Of a stretch of 64,000 bases of DNA, positions 8,562 to 16,347 are shown piece by piece. Numbering within the stretch: position 1 is the stretch's first letter; each line of letters opens with the position of its first letter. The notes beneath the pieces were generated by a model. It did no database searches. It was not told where the DNA came from and saw only the letters and a program-made list of their open reading frames with translations. The stretch spans positions 3,162,001 through 3,226,000 of the forward strand of contig NZ_CP103794.1 in assembly GCF_030388325.1 (NCBI RefSeq), written 5' to 3'. The stretch comes from Flavobacterium johnsoniae (GTDB taxonomy: Bacteria; Bacteroidota; Bacteroidia; Flavobacteriales; Flavobacteriaceae). Made by a program: the position numbers and the translations under genes.

Positions 8562-8948
8562 ATGATTTCAAAAAACACAGACCTCGGATTATTGCTTTTG
8601 CGCATCAGTACTGGTGGATTAATGCTTTTTCATGGAGTTTCTAAACTGATTCAAGGAATTTCGTTCCTTGTAGAAAATATGGGCGCATTTGGATATGCCG
8701 TTTACATTGGAGAAGTTTTAGCGCCAATCGCCATTCTAATCGGATTTAGAACTAGAATTGCCGCAATTCTTCTTGCTATAACTTGTGTCGTGGCAGTTGC
8801 TACAGCTCACGCTCAAGAAATTTTCACAATCAGCGAACACGGAGGTTATGCTTTAGAATTATTAGCACTTTACCTTTTTGGTGCTCTTGCTTTGTTCTTT
8901 ACTGGAGCTGGTAAATATGCAGTTTCTAATAAAAATCAGTGGGATTAA
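8562..8948 (+). CDS. DoxX-family membrane protein
   Basis: This 128-residue protein has four transmembrane helices. It shows the DoxX signature LGLLLLRISTGGLMLFHGVSKL followed by YIGEVLAPIAILIGFRTRIAAI. It is a closer match to the core DoxX family than the 5800-6234 protein. Functions proposed for the family involve membrane redox processes, but none is proven for this branch. It is followed immediately by a strong intrinsic terminator, so it ends its transcript. Confidence 0.82.
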   Translation: MISKNTDLGLLLLRISTGGLMLFHGVSKLIQGISFLVENMGAFGYAVYIGEVLAPIAILIGFRTRIAAILLAITCVVAVATAHAQEIFTISEHGGYALELLALYLFGALALFFTGAGKYAVSNKNQWD

Positions 8949-8970
8949 TTTAAGGTGCTATACAAATAAC

Positions 8971-9003
8971 AAAAGCTCTAAGTTTAGATTTAGAGCTTTT
9001 TTG
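8971..9003 (+). terminator. Intrinsic terminator after the DoxX gene
   Basis: AAAGCTCTAA pairs with TTAGAGCTTT around a GTTTAGAT-type loop and runs into TTTTTTG. It begins 22 bases after the stop codon at 8948. Confidence 0.75.
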
Positions 9004-9020
9004 TTTGAAGATATTTATCT

Positions 9021-9163
9021 GTTTCAAGTTTTAAGTTTCAGGTTTCAGGTTTCAAGTTTATTCAAAGTATAATTCTTTGAGAACTTAAAAATAAAATGTA
9101 AAGCTTAGAAAAAACTTTAATTCTTTGCGAAAAACCTTCGCGATCTTTGCGTTACAAAAAAAG
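9021..9163. repeat. Tandem GTTTCAGG run followed by a TTTGCG-type dispersed repeat
   Basis: Positions 9021-9059 consist of degenerate tandem copies of GTTTCA(A/G). Positions 9121-9163 contain TTTGCGAAAAACCTT and TCTTTGCGTTA, which recur in the same order and spacing at 25758-25790. A looser relative is at 61568-61592. The gap from 8949 to 9281 holds only this material, the terminator and a promoter. Confidence 0.55.
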
Positions 9164-9243
9164 CTTTATCGGATAAAATCACATTTTCACCGAACAGATT
9201 GTTTGTTCTACCGACAACAATTTTAATTTATATACACTCGATA

Positions 9244-9251
9244 TACTTTTG
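9244..9251 (+). promoter_or_regulatory. -7 element that fixes the start of the CPBP protease gene
   Basis: TACTTTTG fits TAnnTTTG. Transcription from it would begin near 9258, downstream of the longest possible start (a TTG at 9249). The ATG at 9282 is therefore the likely translation start. Confidence 0.45.
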
Positions 9252-9281
9252 ATTCAAATTAAAACTTTAAAAATCAAAAAT

Positions 9282-10019
9282 ATGTCATTATTTACGCCAC
9301 TTCTTTGGATCTTATTAATTGCTCCTTTCATCATTATTGCTCATTTTAAAACTGAAAAAACAAACTTTAAATATTTAGCCTTTTTTATTCTTTATTTTCT
9401 TGTCGATGTGTTTTTTCAAGCTTCAGGAAAACAAATTATTAATCTCGATTTTTTAGATTTAAAGTTCAATTGGGCTGGAAAATTTTTAAGTTTAATTCTA
9501 GGATTAAGCATTATTTTTTCAGTTTCAAAAGAAGAAAGAATCAAAATTGGATTTACTGCTAAAACCAATTCAAGAAAACAATTAAAATTCGGTTTGCTTG
9601 TTTTCTGCGGATTTACTTTGTTTGATATTATTTTCAAATTAATCTTATTTCCAAAAGGCGGAACATTCGATTTAGAAACCTTTCTTTTTCAGGCAACAAT
9701 GCCAGGTTTAACAGAAGAAATTCTTTTTAGAGGAATCTGTTTATGGCTTTTAGATAAAGCTTTTGCGCCAAAATGGAACTATCGCGGTGTTCAATTTGGT
9801 TGGTCTTTTGTAATCGTTACCATTTTATTTGGAGTTTCTCACGGAGCGATTTTAGATCAGGATTTTCATTTAAAATTTGACATTCTAACAATGATTTATT
9901 TGACCTTAATATCGTCATTGAGTGTTGGTGTTTTGAGACAGTTTTCGGGAAATCTTATTTATTCTATTCTAGGCCATAACACGATTAATTTGATAAATGC
10001 AATTATTAGAATTTTATAA
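9282..10019 (+). CDS. CPBP-family intramembrane glutamic endopeptidase (Abi/CAAX protease-like)
   Basis: This roughly 245-residue polytopic membrane protein carries all three motifs of the CPBP family. These are EEILFRG (the EExxxR catalytic motif, near residue 146), FGVSHG (FxxxH) and LGHNTIN (HxxxN). It is expected to be an active intramembrane protease, with substrates unknown. In bacteria such proteins act in peptide maturation, immunity or signalling. The ATG at 9282 was preferred over the TTG at 9249 because a -7 promoter element overlaps that TTG. It precedes a LytS/LytTR pair by 50 bases, possibly with its own internal promoter between them. Confidence 0.85.
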   Translation: MSLFTPLLWILLIAPFIIIAHFKTEKTNFKYLAFFILYFLVDVFFQASGKQIINLDFLDLKFNWAGKFLSLILGLSIIFSVSKEERIKIGFTAKTNSRKQLKFGLLVFCGFTLFDIIFKLILFPKGGTFDLETFLFQATMPGLTEEILFRGICLWLLDKAFAPKWNYRGVQFGWSFVIVTILFGVSHGAILDQDFHLKFDILTMIYLTLISSLSVGVLRQFSGNLIYSILGHNTINLINAIIRIL

Positions 10020-10037
10020 AACCTGCCAAATTAAAGT

Positions 10038-10045
10038 TATATTTG
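10038..10045 (+). promoter_or_regulatory. Probable -7 element upstream of the LytS-type kinase
   Basis: TATATTTG fits TAnnTTTG. It overlaps the longest possible start (TTG at 10043), so the ATG at 10070 is the preferred translation start. No clear -33 element is present. Confidence 0.4.
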
Positions 10046-10069
10046 AAACTGTTTTCACCTTTATTTTAC

Positions 10070-11230
10070 ATGCCAAATACCACATCAACTTCGGGATATT
10101 TTTTAGATAAAATTGCTTCGCTCAATTTTGATCACTTCTTTACCAAAAGAAATCGAATTTTACTGCATATTTTGATGTGGTCTGGATTTTCAATACTACT
10201 TTTCTTAAGTTATGTAATTGGGTATCATTTAATTTATTTTGATGCAGTTTTATTGACCATTCGAATGGCAATGGTAAATATTATTGTCTTTTACATGATT
10301 TTTTATCTGTTGCTTCCCAAGATTTTTTCAGGAAATAAAACCAAAAATATCATTCTATTAGTGCTTCTTTTTCCGTTTTCTATTTTTGTTTGGATGGCGG
10401 TTACTTATTTTATTTCATTGTTTTATAATGTTTTAGGATTCGAAATTACATTTGGAGAATTAAAAGGCGTAATCAAAATGAGTGCAGAACAAAGCTTTCT
10501 TGAAGCAGTTTCGCTAAAAAGAATGCTTTCGCAGAGTATTATAATTATCTCACTTCTTTCACCTTTTTGTTTCGCTAAAATTCTGGTTGAAATTGCAAAA
10601 CTTTACCATAAAAAATTTCAGATTGAAAAAGAGAAAACGGCTTTAGAAATTCAAAATATTCAGATCGAAAAAGACTTTCTAAAAGCACAATTAAATCCGC
10701 ATTTTTTATTTAATACCTTGAATAATCTTTACGGATTGACAGTTCGAAAAGACAATTTGGCTCCAGAAATAATCCTGAACCTTTCGGATATTATGAGTTA
10801 CACGCTTTACGAATCGAATACAGAAATTGTTCGTTTAGAAAAAGAATTAGATTTCATTAAAAATTATATCGCTTTAGAAAGAATGCGTTATGATGAAAAA
10901 ACAGATATTCAAGTTCATATTGAAGGACAAACAGCCGGACATTTTGTTGCGCCATTACTGACTTTTACTTTCATTGAAAATGCTTTTAAATATGGTTTAA
11001 AAAGCAAAAATTCCTTTATAAAACTAAATATTAAAATTGAAAATAATACTTTTTGGTTTAGTTTAGAAAATGATTTGGAAGAAAAAATAAATGAGTCTAG
11101 TTTTGGTGGAATAGGAATCGAAAACGCACGTAAACGTTTAGAATTGTTGTATCCAAATCAGTACGAATTAGAAATTAAAAGACTTGAAAACACATTTAAA
11201 GTCGATTTAAAAATCGTTTTAAGAAAATAA
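10070..11230 (+). CDS. LytS/YehU-type sensor histidine kinase
   Basis: This 386-residue inner-membrane histidine kinase has an N-terminal block of four hydrophobic segments (about residues 30-180). A short coiled linker follows, then the His_kinase (PF06580) motif LNPHFLFNTLNNLYGL with the phosphoacceptor His near residue 217. The ATPase domain shows FIENAFKYG and GGIGIENARKRL. It autophosphorylates and passes phosphate to the LytTR regulator whose gene overlaps its stop codon by one base (TAATG). The signal sensed is unknown. The upstream CPBP protease may belong to the same transcript. Confidence 0.88.
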   Translation: MPNTTSTSGYFLDKIASLNFDHFFTKRNRILLHILMWSGFSILLFLSYVIGYHLIYFDAVLLTIRMAMVNIIVFYMIFYLLLPKIFSGNKTKNIILLVLLFPFSIFVWMAVTYFISLFYNVLGFEITFGELKGVIKMSAEQSFLEAVSLKRMLSQSIIIISLLSPFCFAKILVEIAKLYHKKFQIEKEKTALEIQNIQIEKDFLKAQLNPHFLFNTLNNLYGLTVRKDNLAPEIILNLSDIMSYTLYESNTEIVRLEKELDFIKNYIALERMRYDEKTDIQVHIEGQTAGHFVAPLLTFTFIENAFKYGLKSKNSFIKLNIKIENNTFWFSLENDLEEKINESSFGGIGIENARKRLELLYPNQYELEIKRLENTFKVDLKIVLRK

Positions 11231-11937
11231 TGGAAAAGTTTAAATGCTTAATCGTTGATGACGAACCAATTGCAAGAGATATTATTGAATCTTTTATTGC
11301 CGAAGTTCCGTTTTTAGAATTAAAAGCTTCTTTTGGAGAATCTGCAAAAGCTTTAGTTTATTTGGAAGAAAATGAAATCGATATTGTTTTCAGTGATATC
11401 GAAATGCCAAAGTTTACTGGTTTAGAATTGGCTCAATCGCTTACAAAACAGCCTGTTATTATATTTATTACAGCGCATAGAAATTTTGCTTTAGAAGGTT
11501 TTGAAACAGGCGCGGCAGATTATCTCTTAAAACCTGTTCGTTTTGACCGTTTTTTAAAAGCTGTTAATCGCGCCAAAGAATATCTTTCGTTAAAGAAAAC
11601 AACTTCGGTTCATCAAATCAATTCGGATCGTATTTTTATTAAATCAGAAGGAAAACTGATTAAGATTTTATTGAATGAAATTCTTTATGTAGAAGCGCAA
11701 GGAGATTATTTGAAATTTGTAATTAATGGCGCTTCGTATACCACTTTAGGAACTTTAAAATCTATGGAAGAAGTGCTGAAATTGCCAATGTTCTTTCGCG
11801 TTCAGCGTTCTTTTATCCTAAATCTTGAAGCCGTGAGAAGTTTGAACGGAAATATGATTGAATTGATTGACGGGAAAACTATTTCTGCAGCTCTCAATAA
11901 AAAAGATGAATTGTATCAGTTGCTGGGAATTAGATAA
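11230..11937 (+). CDS. LytTR-family response regulator
   Basis: This 235-residue DNA-binding regulator has an N-terminal receiver domain (residues 4-115; acidic pocket VDDEP, phospho-Asp in VFSDIEMP, signalling Lys in LLKPV). Its C-terminal LytTR domain (about 135-235) includes ILYVEAQGDYLKFVI and FFRVQRSFILNLEAV. It is translationally coupled to the LytS-type kinase. Target genes are not evident. A long inverted repeat follows the gene. Confidence 0.9.
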   Translation: MEKFKCLIVDDEPIARDIIESFIAEVPFLELKASFGESAKALVYLEENEIDIVFSDIEMPKFTGLELAQSLTKQPVIIFITAHRNFALEGFETGAADYLLKPVRFDRFLKAVNRAKEYLSLKKTTSVHQINSDRIFIKSEGKLIKILLNEILYVEAQGDYLKFVINGASYTTLGTLKSMEEVLKLPMFFRVQRSFILNLEAVRSLNGNMIELIDGKTISAALNKKDELYQLLGIR

Positions 11938-11945
11938 TTAGGAAA

Positions 11946-12010
11946 TGTGTCAATTAGGAAATTAGATAATTTGTCAACTGTTTACATTATCTAATTTCCT
12001 AATTGGCACA
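11946..12010. terminator. Bidirectional hairpin between convergent genes
   Basis: Arms at 11946-11970 and 11986-12010 (AATTAGGAAATTAGATAAT core) pair over 25 bases with one G-U-type mismatch around a 15-base loop. The hairpin lies between the LytTR gene and the convergent HTCS gene and probably terminates both. The sequence is of the AATTAG-type repeat common in Bacteroidota. Confidence 0.6.
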
Positions 12011-12018
12011 TTAACACA

Positions 12019-15000
12019 TTACCTGTTTGCCTGAATATATTCCGATGGCGACATATTAAAATGTTTTTGGAAATTTCGCCCAAAGCTGGTTTGCGATTTA
12101 TAACCAACCATTTCTGCGATTTCGTACATTTTATAGTTTTCGTTTAATAATAATTCGGCAGCTCTTTTAAGTCTCACTATATTAATTAATTCGTTCGGAC
12201 TCAAATTCGTAATATCTTTAATTTTTCTGTATAAAGTCGAACGGCTCATGTTCATGATTTCTGCCAAAGATTCTACGCTTAAATCTTGATCTGTAATGTT
12301 TTTAAGGATTTCATCGTCTAATTTTTTCAAGAATTTTTCGTCAGTTTTATTATGTGCGATGCTTTTAATGTGCGAAAGCGGAGAACTCGCATAATAATTC
12401 ATGATTTGTCTTCGATTTTCAATCAAATTATTGGCTTGCACTTTCAGATAATCCATAGAAAAAGGTTTTGCTACGTAAGCGTCAGCACCAACTTCAAGTC
12501 CGTCAATTTGTGATTTTAAAGAGTTTTTAGCCGTCAATAAAATTACAGGAATATGACTGGTTTCGAGATTCGTTTTAATCTTTTTACACATCGTAATTCC
12601 GTCCATAACAGGCATTGTAACATCAGAAATTACGAGTTGAACATTTTCATTATGAATGATTTTTAATGCTTCTTCACCATTTTCTGCTTTTAAAATGGCG
12701 TAAGTTGTTGCCAATTCGGTCGTAATAAAACTCAAAAGATCTTCATTGTCTTCAACAACCAAAATCTGAGGTTTTTCATTTTTAATTTCAACAGGTTCTT
12801 TTGGCGTTTCGTTTTCCGTTTGTTCTTTTTCAGAATCGGCATAAAACATAAATTCTTCTTCCTGATGAAGCGGAACTACCAATTCAAAAATATTATAAGT
12901 AGAATCGGCAACTAATTCTAAACTTCCGTTGTGTAATTGCGCCAAAGAATGCGCAAGTGAAAGCCCAATTCCGGTTCCAGAAGCGGTGCTATTTTCATCA
13001 ACTCTAAAAAATGGTTCGAAAATTTTATTTTTTAAATGATTAGGAATAATTTTTCCGTCATTTTTTACAATTAAAGTCAGTTTCTTTTCATCTCTAAATA
13101 AAGAAATCGAAACTTTTTTGTTCGAATATTTAATGGCATTATTAATCAAATTGCTCAAAATCTTCTTAAAAGCTTCTTTGTCTACAAAAGCGTGAATGTC
13201 TTTTTCTCCCAATTCTAAATTAAATTCCAATTCGCGTTCTTCAATTAACTGGCTGAATCTCAAATGGAAATTCCGAACCATAGAAGAAATATTCGCTTCG
13301 ACGAAAGTCAATTTTAGTCCGCCAATTTCAGATTTTCTAAAATCCAATAATTCATTCACCAATTTCAATAAACGAGAGGTATTTTTTTTCATAATAGAAA
13401 GATGTTGTGGCACTTCTTCCAATTCATGATTCAAACCTAAAAGTTTTTCAAGCGGACCTTTAATCAAAGTCAAAGGCGTTCTAATTTCGTGTGCTACATT
13501 CGTAAAAAAGTCAATTTTGGCTTGGTAAATTTCCTTCTCTTTTTCGTCATTTAAATGCTTTATTTTACGGTTATTCTTGATCTGAGTAAGATTTTGAGAA
13601 TAACGAATGATGTAATAAAAACCTGCGCAGATTAACACAAAATAAAGTAAATACGCATAAGTACTGGCATAAAACGGAGGAAGAATTCTAATTTTAAGTT
13701 TAACTTCTTTACTCCAAACGCCAAAACTGTTTAGCGATTTTACTTTAAAAACATAATCTCCAGGCGCAAGTTCGGTAAAAAACACTTTGTTGTTTCTGCC
13801 CAAATAAACCCAGTCATTATTGACATTTTCTAACTGATACCAATATTCGGTCAATTCTGGAGCGGTAAAGTTTAAAGATGCAAATTCGAGATTAAAAGAC
13901 GATTGACTGTTATTTAATTCCAGTTCGTCAAGAAAAGAAATAGATTGTTCAATAGGCGAGTCGGGACTATTTACTTCGATATCTTTATTGTTAATCTGAA
14001 GATTAGTAATATAAATAAAAGGCGTGTATTTGTTTTTGCTGAAATGTTTCGGATTAAAACTGATCATTCCGTTCAGATTTCCAAAATACATATCTCCATT
14101 TGTATCTTCAAAAGCCGAATTGTAATTAAACTGATCGCTCAACAATCCATTTGCCGTTGTAAAAATTTTAATCGTTTTATGATCTGGACCAAATTTTACT
14201 AAACCTTTAGAAGTTGTTAGCCAAAGATTTTTAGCATCGTCTTCTAAAATAGAATAGAAAACATTACTTGGCATTCCGTCGTTGGTTGTGATTTTTTTGA
14301 AAGCGTGTGTTTTGCGATCTACGAGATTTAAACCATTTTCTGTCGCAATCCACAAATTATTAGAACTATCTTCAAAAATGGTATTAATTGTATTGTTGCT
14401 AATGCTTTTCGGATTTTTATAATCATAAATAAAAACCTCTTTTTTCTTTGTTTTCGGATTGTAAAATAAAAGTCCGTCGCGATAACTTCCTGCCCAGAGA
14501 TTTCCGTCGCTATCTTCTTTAAAATTGGTATAATGATAGGTTTCTGGAAAGAATTTCAGAATCTCAAAATTATCAGCTTGTTCATTATAACGATACAATC
14601 CTCTTGTGGTAACGACAATTAGATCTTTATTTTTCATTTCATAAAAAGAAAAAATAAAATTACTCTGAAGTCCGCTTTTTTGGTCATTCGCGCTGTAATG
14701 TTTCACAACTGCGCCAGAATTTCTGTCTAAAACATCCAAACCATGTTCAAAAGTTCCAACCCAGATTTTGTCTTTTCTAGGAAGCAAAGCATGAATATTA
14801 TAGTAAGAAACACCGCTTTTACTTCCGTTTGGCAAATAAGAAGTAAATTTTTTTGTTTTCGGATTAAAACGGTTTACGCCCGCATCTTCAGTTCCGATCC
14901 ATAAATCGCCTTGTTCGTCTTTATGAATTTCTCTGACAGCGCTTCCGCTAATGGAGTTTTGACCTTTCTGCGGAAAATATTTCTTAAACTGAGTATATTG

Positions 15001-15969
15001 TTTTTGATGATAATTGATTCCACCAAAATAAGTTCCAATCCAAATTCCGTCTTCTTTATCAATTGTAATAGAATAAGAGGCATTATCTGAAATGGCGTAC
15101 GGATCATTGTAATTTTTGGTAAGATTAACTGCCGTTTTGGTTTTCAAATTATAAACATAAACGCCAGATTCGCTTGCAATCCAGAGTTCGTCATTTCCTC
15201 TCTTCTTAAACTGACGCACAAAAACGGGTTCTCTAACGTCAAATTTTAATTCGCTAGTCACTTTAGTTTTTCGATTATAAACCAGAATTCCGTGATCTTG
15301 CGTTCCAATTGCAATATTTTCACTATCGATAACAAAAATGATGGTGATTCTAAAATTAGCTTTATTAGCTGGCGGATTTAAAGGAAAATTCTCGAAAGAA
15401 AGGTTTTCTTCAGAATAATGATAGATTTTATTGTATGAAGATGCCCAAATTTCGCCTTTTGGATCGCGTGCTATAGATGTTGTCGGAAAGTATTTATTGG
15501 TATTAAACGTAGTTGTTTCTTTCTTTTTTGGTGCATACTTATACAAAATGTTGCCAGAAAGAAACCAAATGTTGCCTTTTTGGTCGTGATTGATGTCATT
15601 TATACGATCATTTATGGCTTCGTTTAAAACTGTAAAACGATCTTGTTTTTTATCATAATGATACAAACCTTTATCTGTTCCTACCCAAATCGTATCATCA
15701 TACTCATGCATAGACTGAATATAATTGCTGCCCAAACTATGTATCGGGTCTCCATTGCTTCTATAAGTTTTAAAGCGATAACCATCAAAACGGTTTAAAC
15801 CATCTTTAGTTCCAAACCACATAAAGCCGTCATTATCTTGTATTGAGGTTAAAACTGTATTGTTAGAAAGTCCTTCTTCAACCTGAAAATGTTTGAAATA
15901 ATAATCTTGAGCATTCGAAAAATTTATCGAAAAAATGCTAAGAAATAAAAAAAGAAAGAATTTACGCAT
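12019..15969 (-). CDS. Hybrid two-component system (HTCS) regulator of the polysaccharide utilisation locus
   Basis: This 1316-residue protein combines sensor, kinase and transcription factor. A signal peptide (1-20) is followed by two periplasmic seven-bladed propellers of two-component-regulator repeats (about 25-700, many W-x-G-T motifs) and a Y_Y_Y domain (about 710-775). A transmembrane helix lies near 785-805. The HisKA domain has phospho-His in TNVAHEIRTPLT, the HATPase has NLINNAIKYSN and GTGIGLSL, and the receiver has its Asp in LVISDVTMPVMDG. A C-terminal AraC HTH follows (LKRAAELLLNENYKMYEIAE). All key residues are present. HTCS proteins bind an oligosaccharide in the periplasm and switch on the adjacent sus genes. 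It is divergent from susC. Confidence 0.93.
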   Translation of the reverse strand: MRKFFLFLFLSIFSINFSNAQDYYFKHFQVEEGLSNNTVLTSIQDNDGFMWFGTKDGLNRFDGYRFKTYRSNGDPIHSLGSNYIQSMHEYDDTIWVGTDKGLYHYDKKQDRFTVLNEAINDRINDINHDQKGNIWFLSGNILYKYAPKKKETTTFNTNKYFPTTSIARDPKGEIWASSYNKIYHYSEENLSFENFPLNPPANKANFRITIIFVIDSENIAIGTQDHGILVYNRKTKVTSELKFDVREPVFVRQFKKRGNDELWIASESGVYVYNLKTKTAVNLTKNYNDPYAISDNASYSITIDKEDGIWIGTYFGGINYHQKQYTQFKKYFPQKGQNSISGSAVREIHKDEQGDLWIGTEDAGVNRFNPKTKKFTSYLPNGSKSGVSYYNIHALLPRKDKIWVGTFEHGLDVLDRNSGAVVKHYSANDQKSGLQSNFIFSFYEMKNKDLIVVTTRGLYRYNEQADNFEILKFFPETYHYTNFKEDSDGNLWAGSYRDGLLFYNPKTKKKEVFIYDYKNPKSISNNTINTIFEDSSNNLWIATENGLNLVDRKTHAFKKITTNDGMPSNVFYSILEDDAKNLWLTTSKGLVKFGPDHKTIKIFTTANGLLSDQFNYNSAFEDTNGDMYFGNLNGMISFNPKHFSKNKYTPFIYITNLQINNKDIEVNSPDSPIEQSISFLDELELNNSQSSFNLEFASLNFTAPELTEYWYQLENVNNDWVYLGRNNKVFFTELAPGDYVFKVKSLNSFGVWSKEVKLKIRILPPFYASTYAYLLYFVLICAGFYYIIRYSQNLTQIKNNRKIKHLNDEKEKEIYQAKIDFFTNVAHEIRTPLTLIKGPLEKLLGLNHELEEVPQHLSIMKKNTSRLLKLVNELLDFRKSEIGGLKLTFVEANISSMVRNFHLRFSQLIEERELEFNLELGEKDIHAFVDKEAFKKILSNLINNAIKYSNKKVSISLFRDEKKLTLIVKNDGKIIPNHLKNKIFEPFFRVDENSTASGTGIGLSLAHSLAQLHNGSLELVADSTYNIFELVVPLHQEEEFMFYADSEKEQTENETPKEPVEIKNEKPQILVVEDNEDLLSFITTELATTYAILKAENGEEALKIIHNENVQLVISDVTMPVMDGITMCKKIKTNLETSHIPVILLTAKNSLKSQIDGLEVGADAYVAKPFSMDYLKVQANNLIENRRQIMNYYASSPLSHIKSIAHNKTDEKFLKKLDDEILKNITDQDLSVESLAEIMNMSRSTLYRKIKDITNLSPNELINIVRLKRAAELLLNENYKMYEIAEMVGYKSQTSFGRNFQKHFNMSPSEYIQANR

Positions 15970-15986
15970 AGTTGTCTTTTTTATGA

Positions 15987-16016
15987 TAAAATTATGATTT
16001 CTCTAAATCGTGTCAA
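15987..16016 (-). promoter_or_regulatory. Promoter of the HTCS gene
   Basis: On the reverse strand TTG (16016-16014), 19 bases and TAATTTTA (15994-15987) match the Bacteroidota promoter with one mismatch in the -7 box. The -33 TTG lies inside one half of the inverted repeat at 16010-16019, which would allow autoregulation. Confidence 0.5.
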
Positions 16017-16095
16017 TATTCTACAAAATGTTGCAAGTCTCGCATTTATTGATTGTTTTTATGCAATTTGAATCATTTGAAAGAGATATTGACAC
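16010..16095. promoter_or_regulatory. Candidate HTCS operator: separated 10-base inverted repeat
   Basis: GTGTCAATAT at 16010-16019 and its exact reverse complement ATATTGACAC at 16086-16095 lie in the 378-base divergent region between the regulator and susC. One copy overlaps the regulator's own -33 box. The other is about 105 bases upstream of the susC promoter. The remainder of the gap shows no gene. Confidence 0.4.
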
Positions 16096-16199
16096 AAATG
16101 AAGCATTTTATTTTGAATAAAAAGCGTCTACTTTGAATTTTCAAATAAATGATATTGATAAAATTTTAAGGTTAAAAATATACTATCAATAAAATAAAG

Positions 16200-16228
16200 T
16201 TTGAAAAACCAAACCATTAATAATTTTG
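16200..16228 (+). promoter_or_regulatory. Promoter of the susC operon
   Basis: TTTG (16200-16203) and TAATTTTG (16221-16228) are separated by 17 bases, at the short end of the accepted range. A transcript from near 16235 would have a leader of about 113 bases before the susC ATG, long for this genome and possibly a site of post-transcriptional control. Confidence 0.55.
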
Positions 16229-16347
16229 AAACAAAATGAACAATTTATTATTAGAAGAGAATATTAATTCTTTTTTTGTTCGCATTCCGGATGATTAAAA
16301 AATGAATATTCGTAAACCAAACCACAAAAGAAATAAAACTATCTAAA

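Noticed and set aside
9249..9281. TTG start for the CPBP protease that adds 11 residues
   Set aside because: A TAnnTTTG promoter box overlaps this codon, so the message would begin downstream of it. The ATG at 9282 is used.
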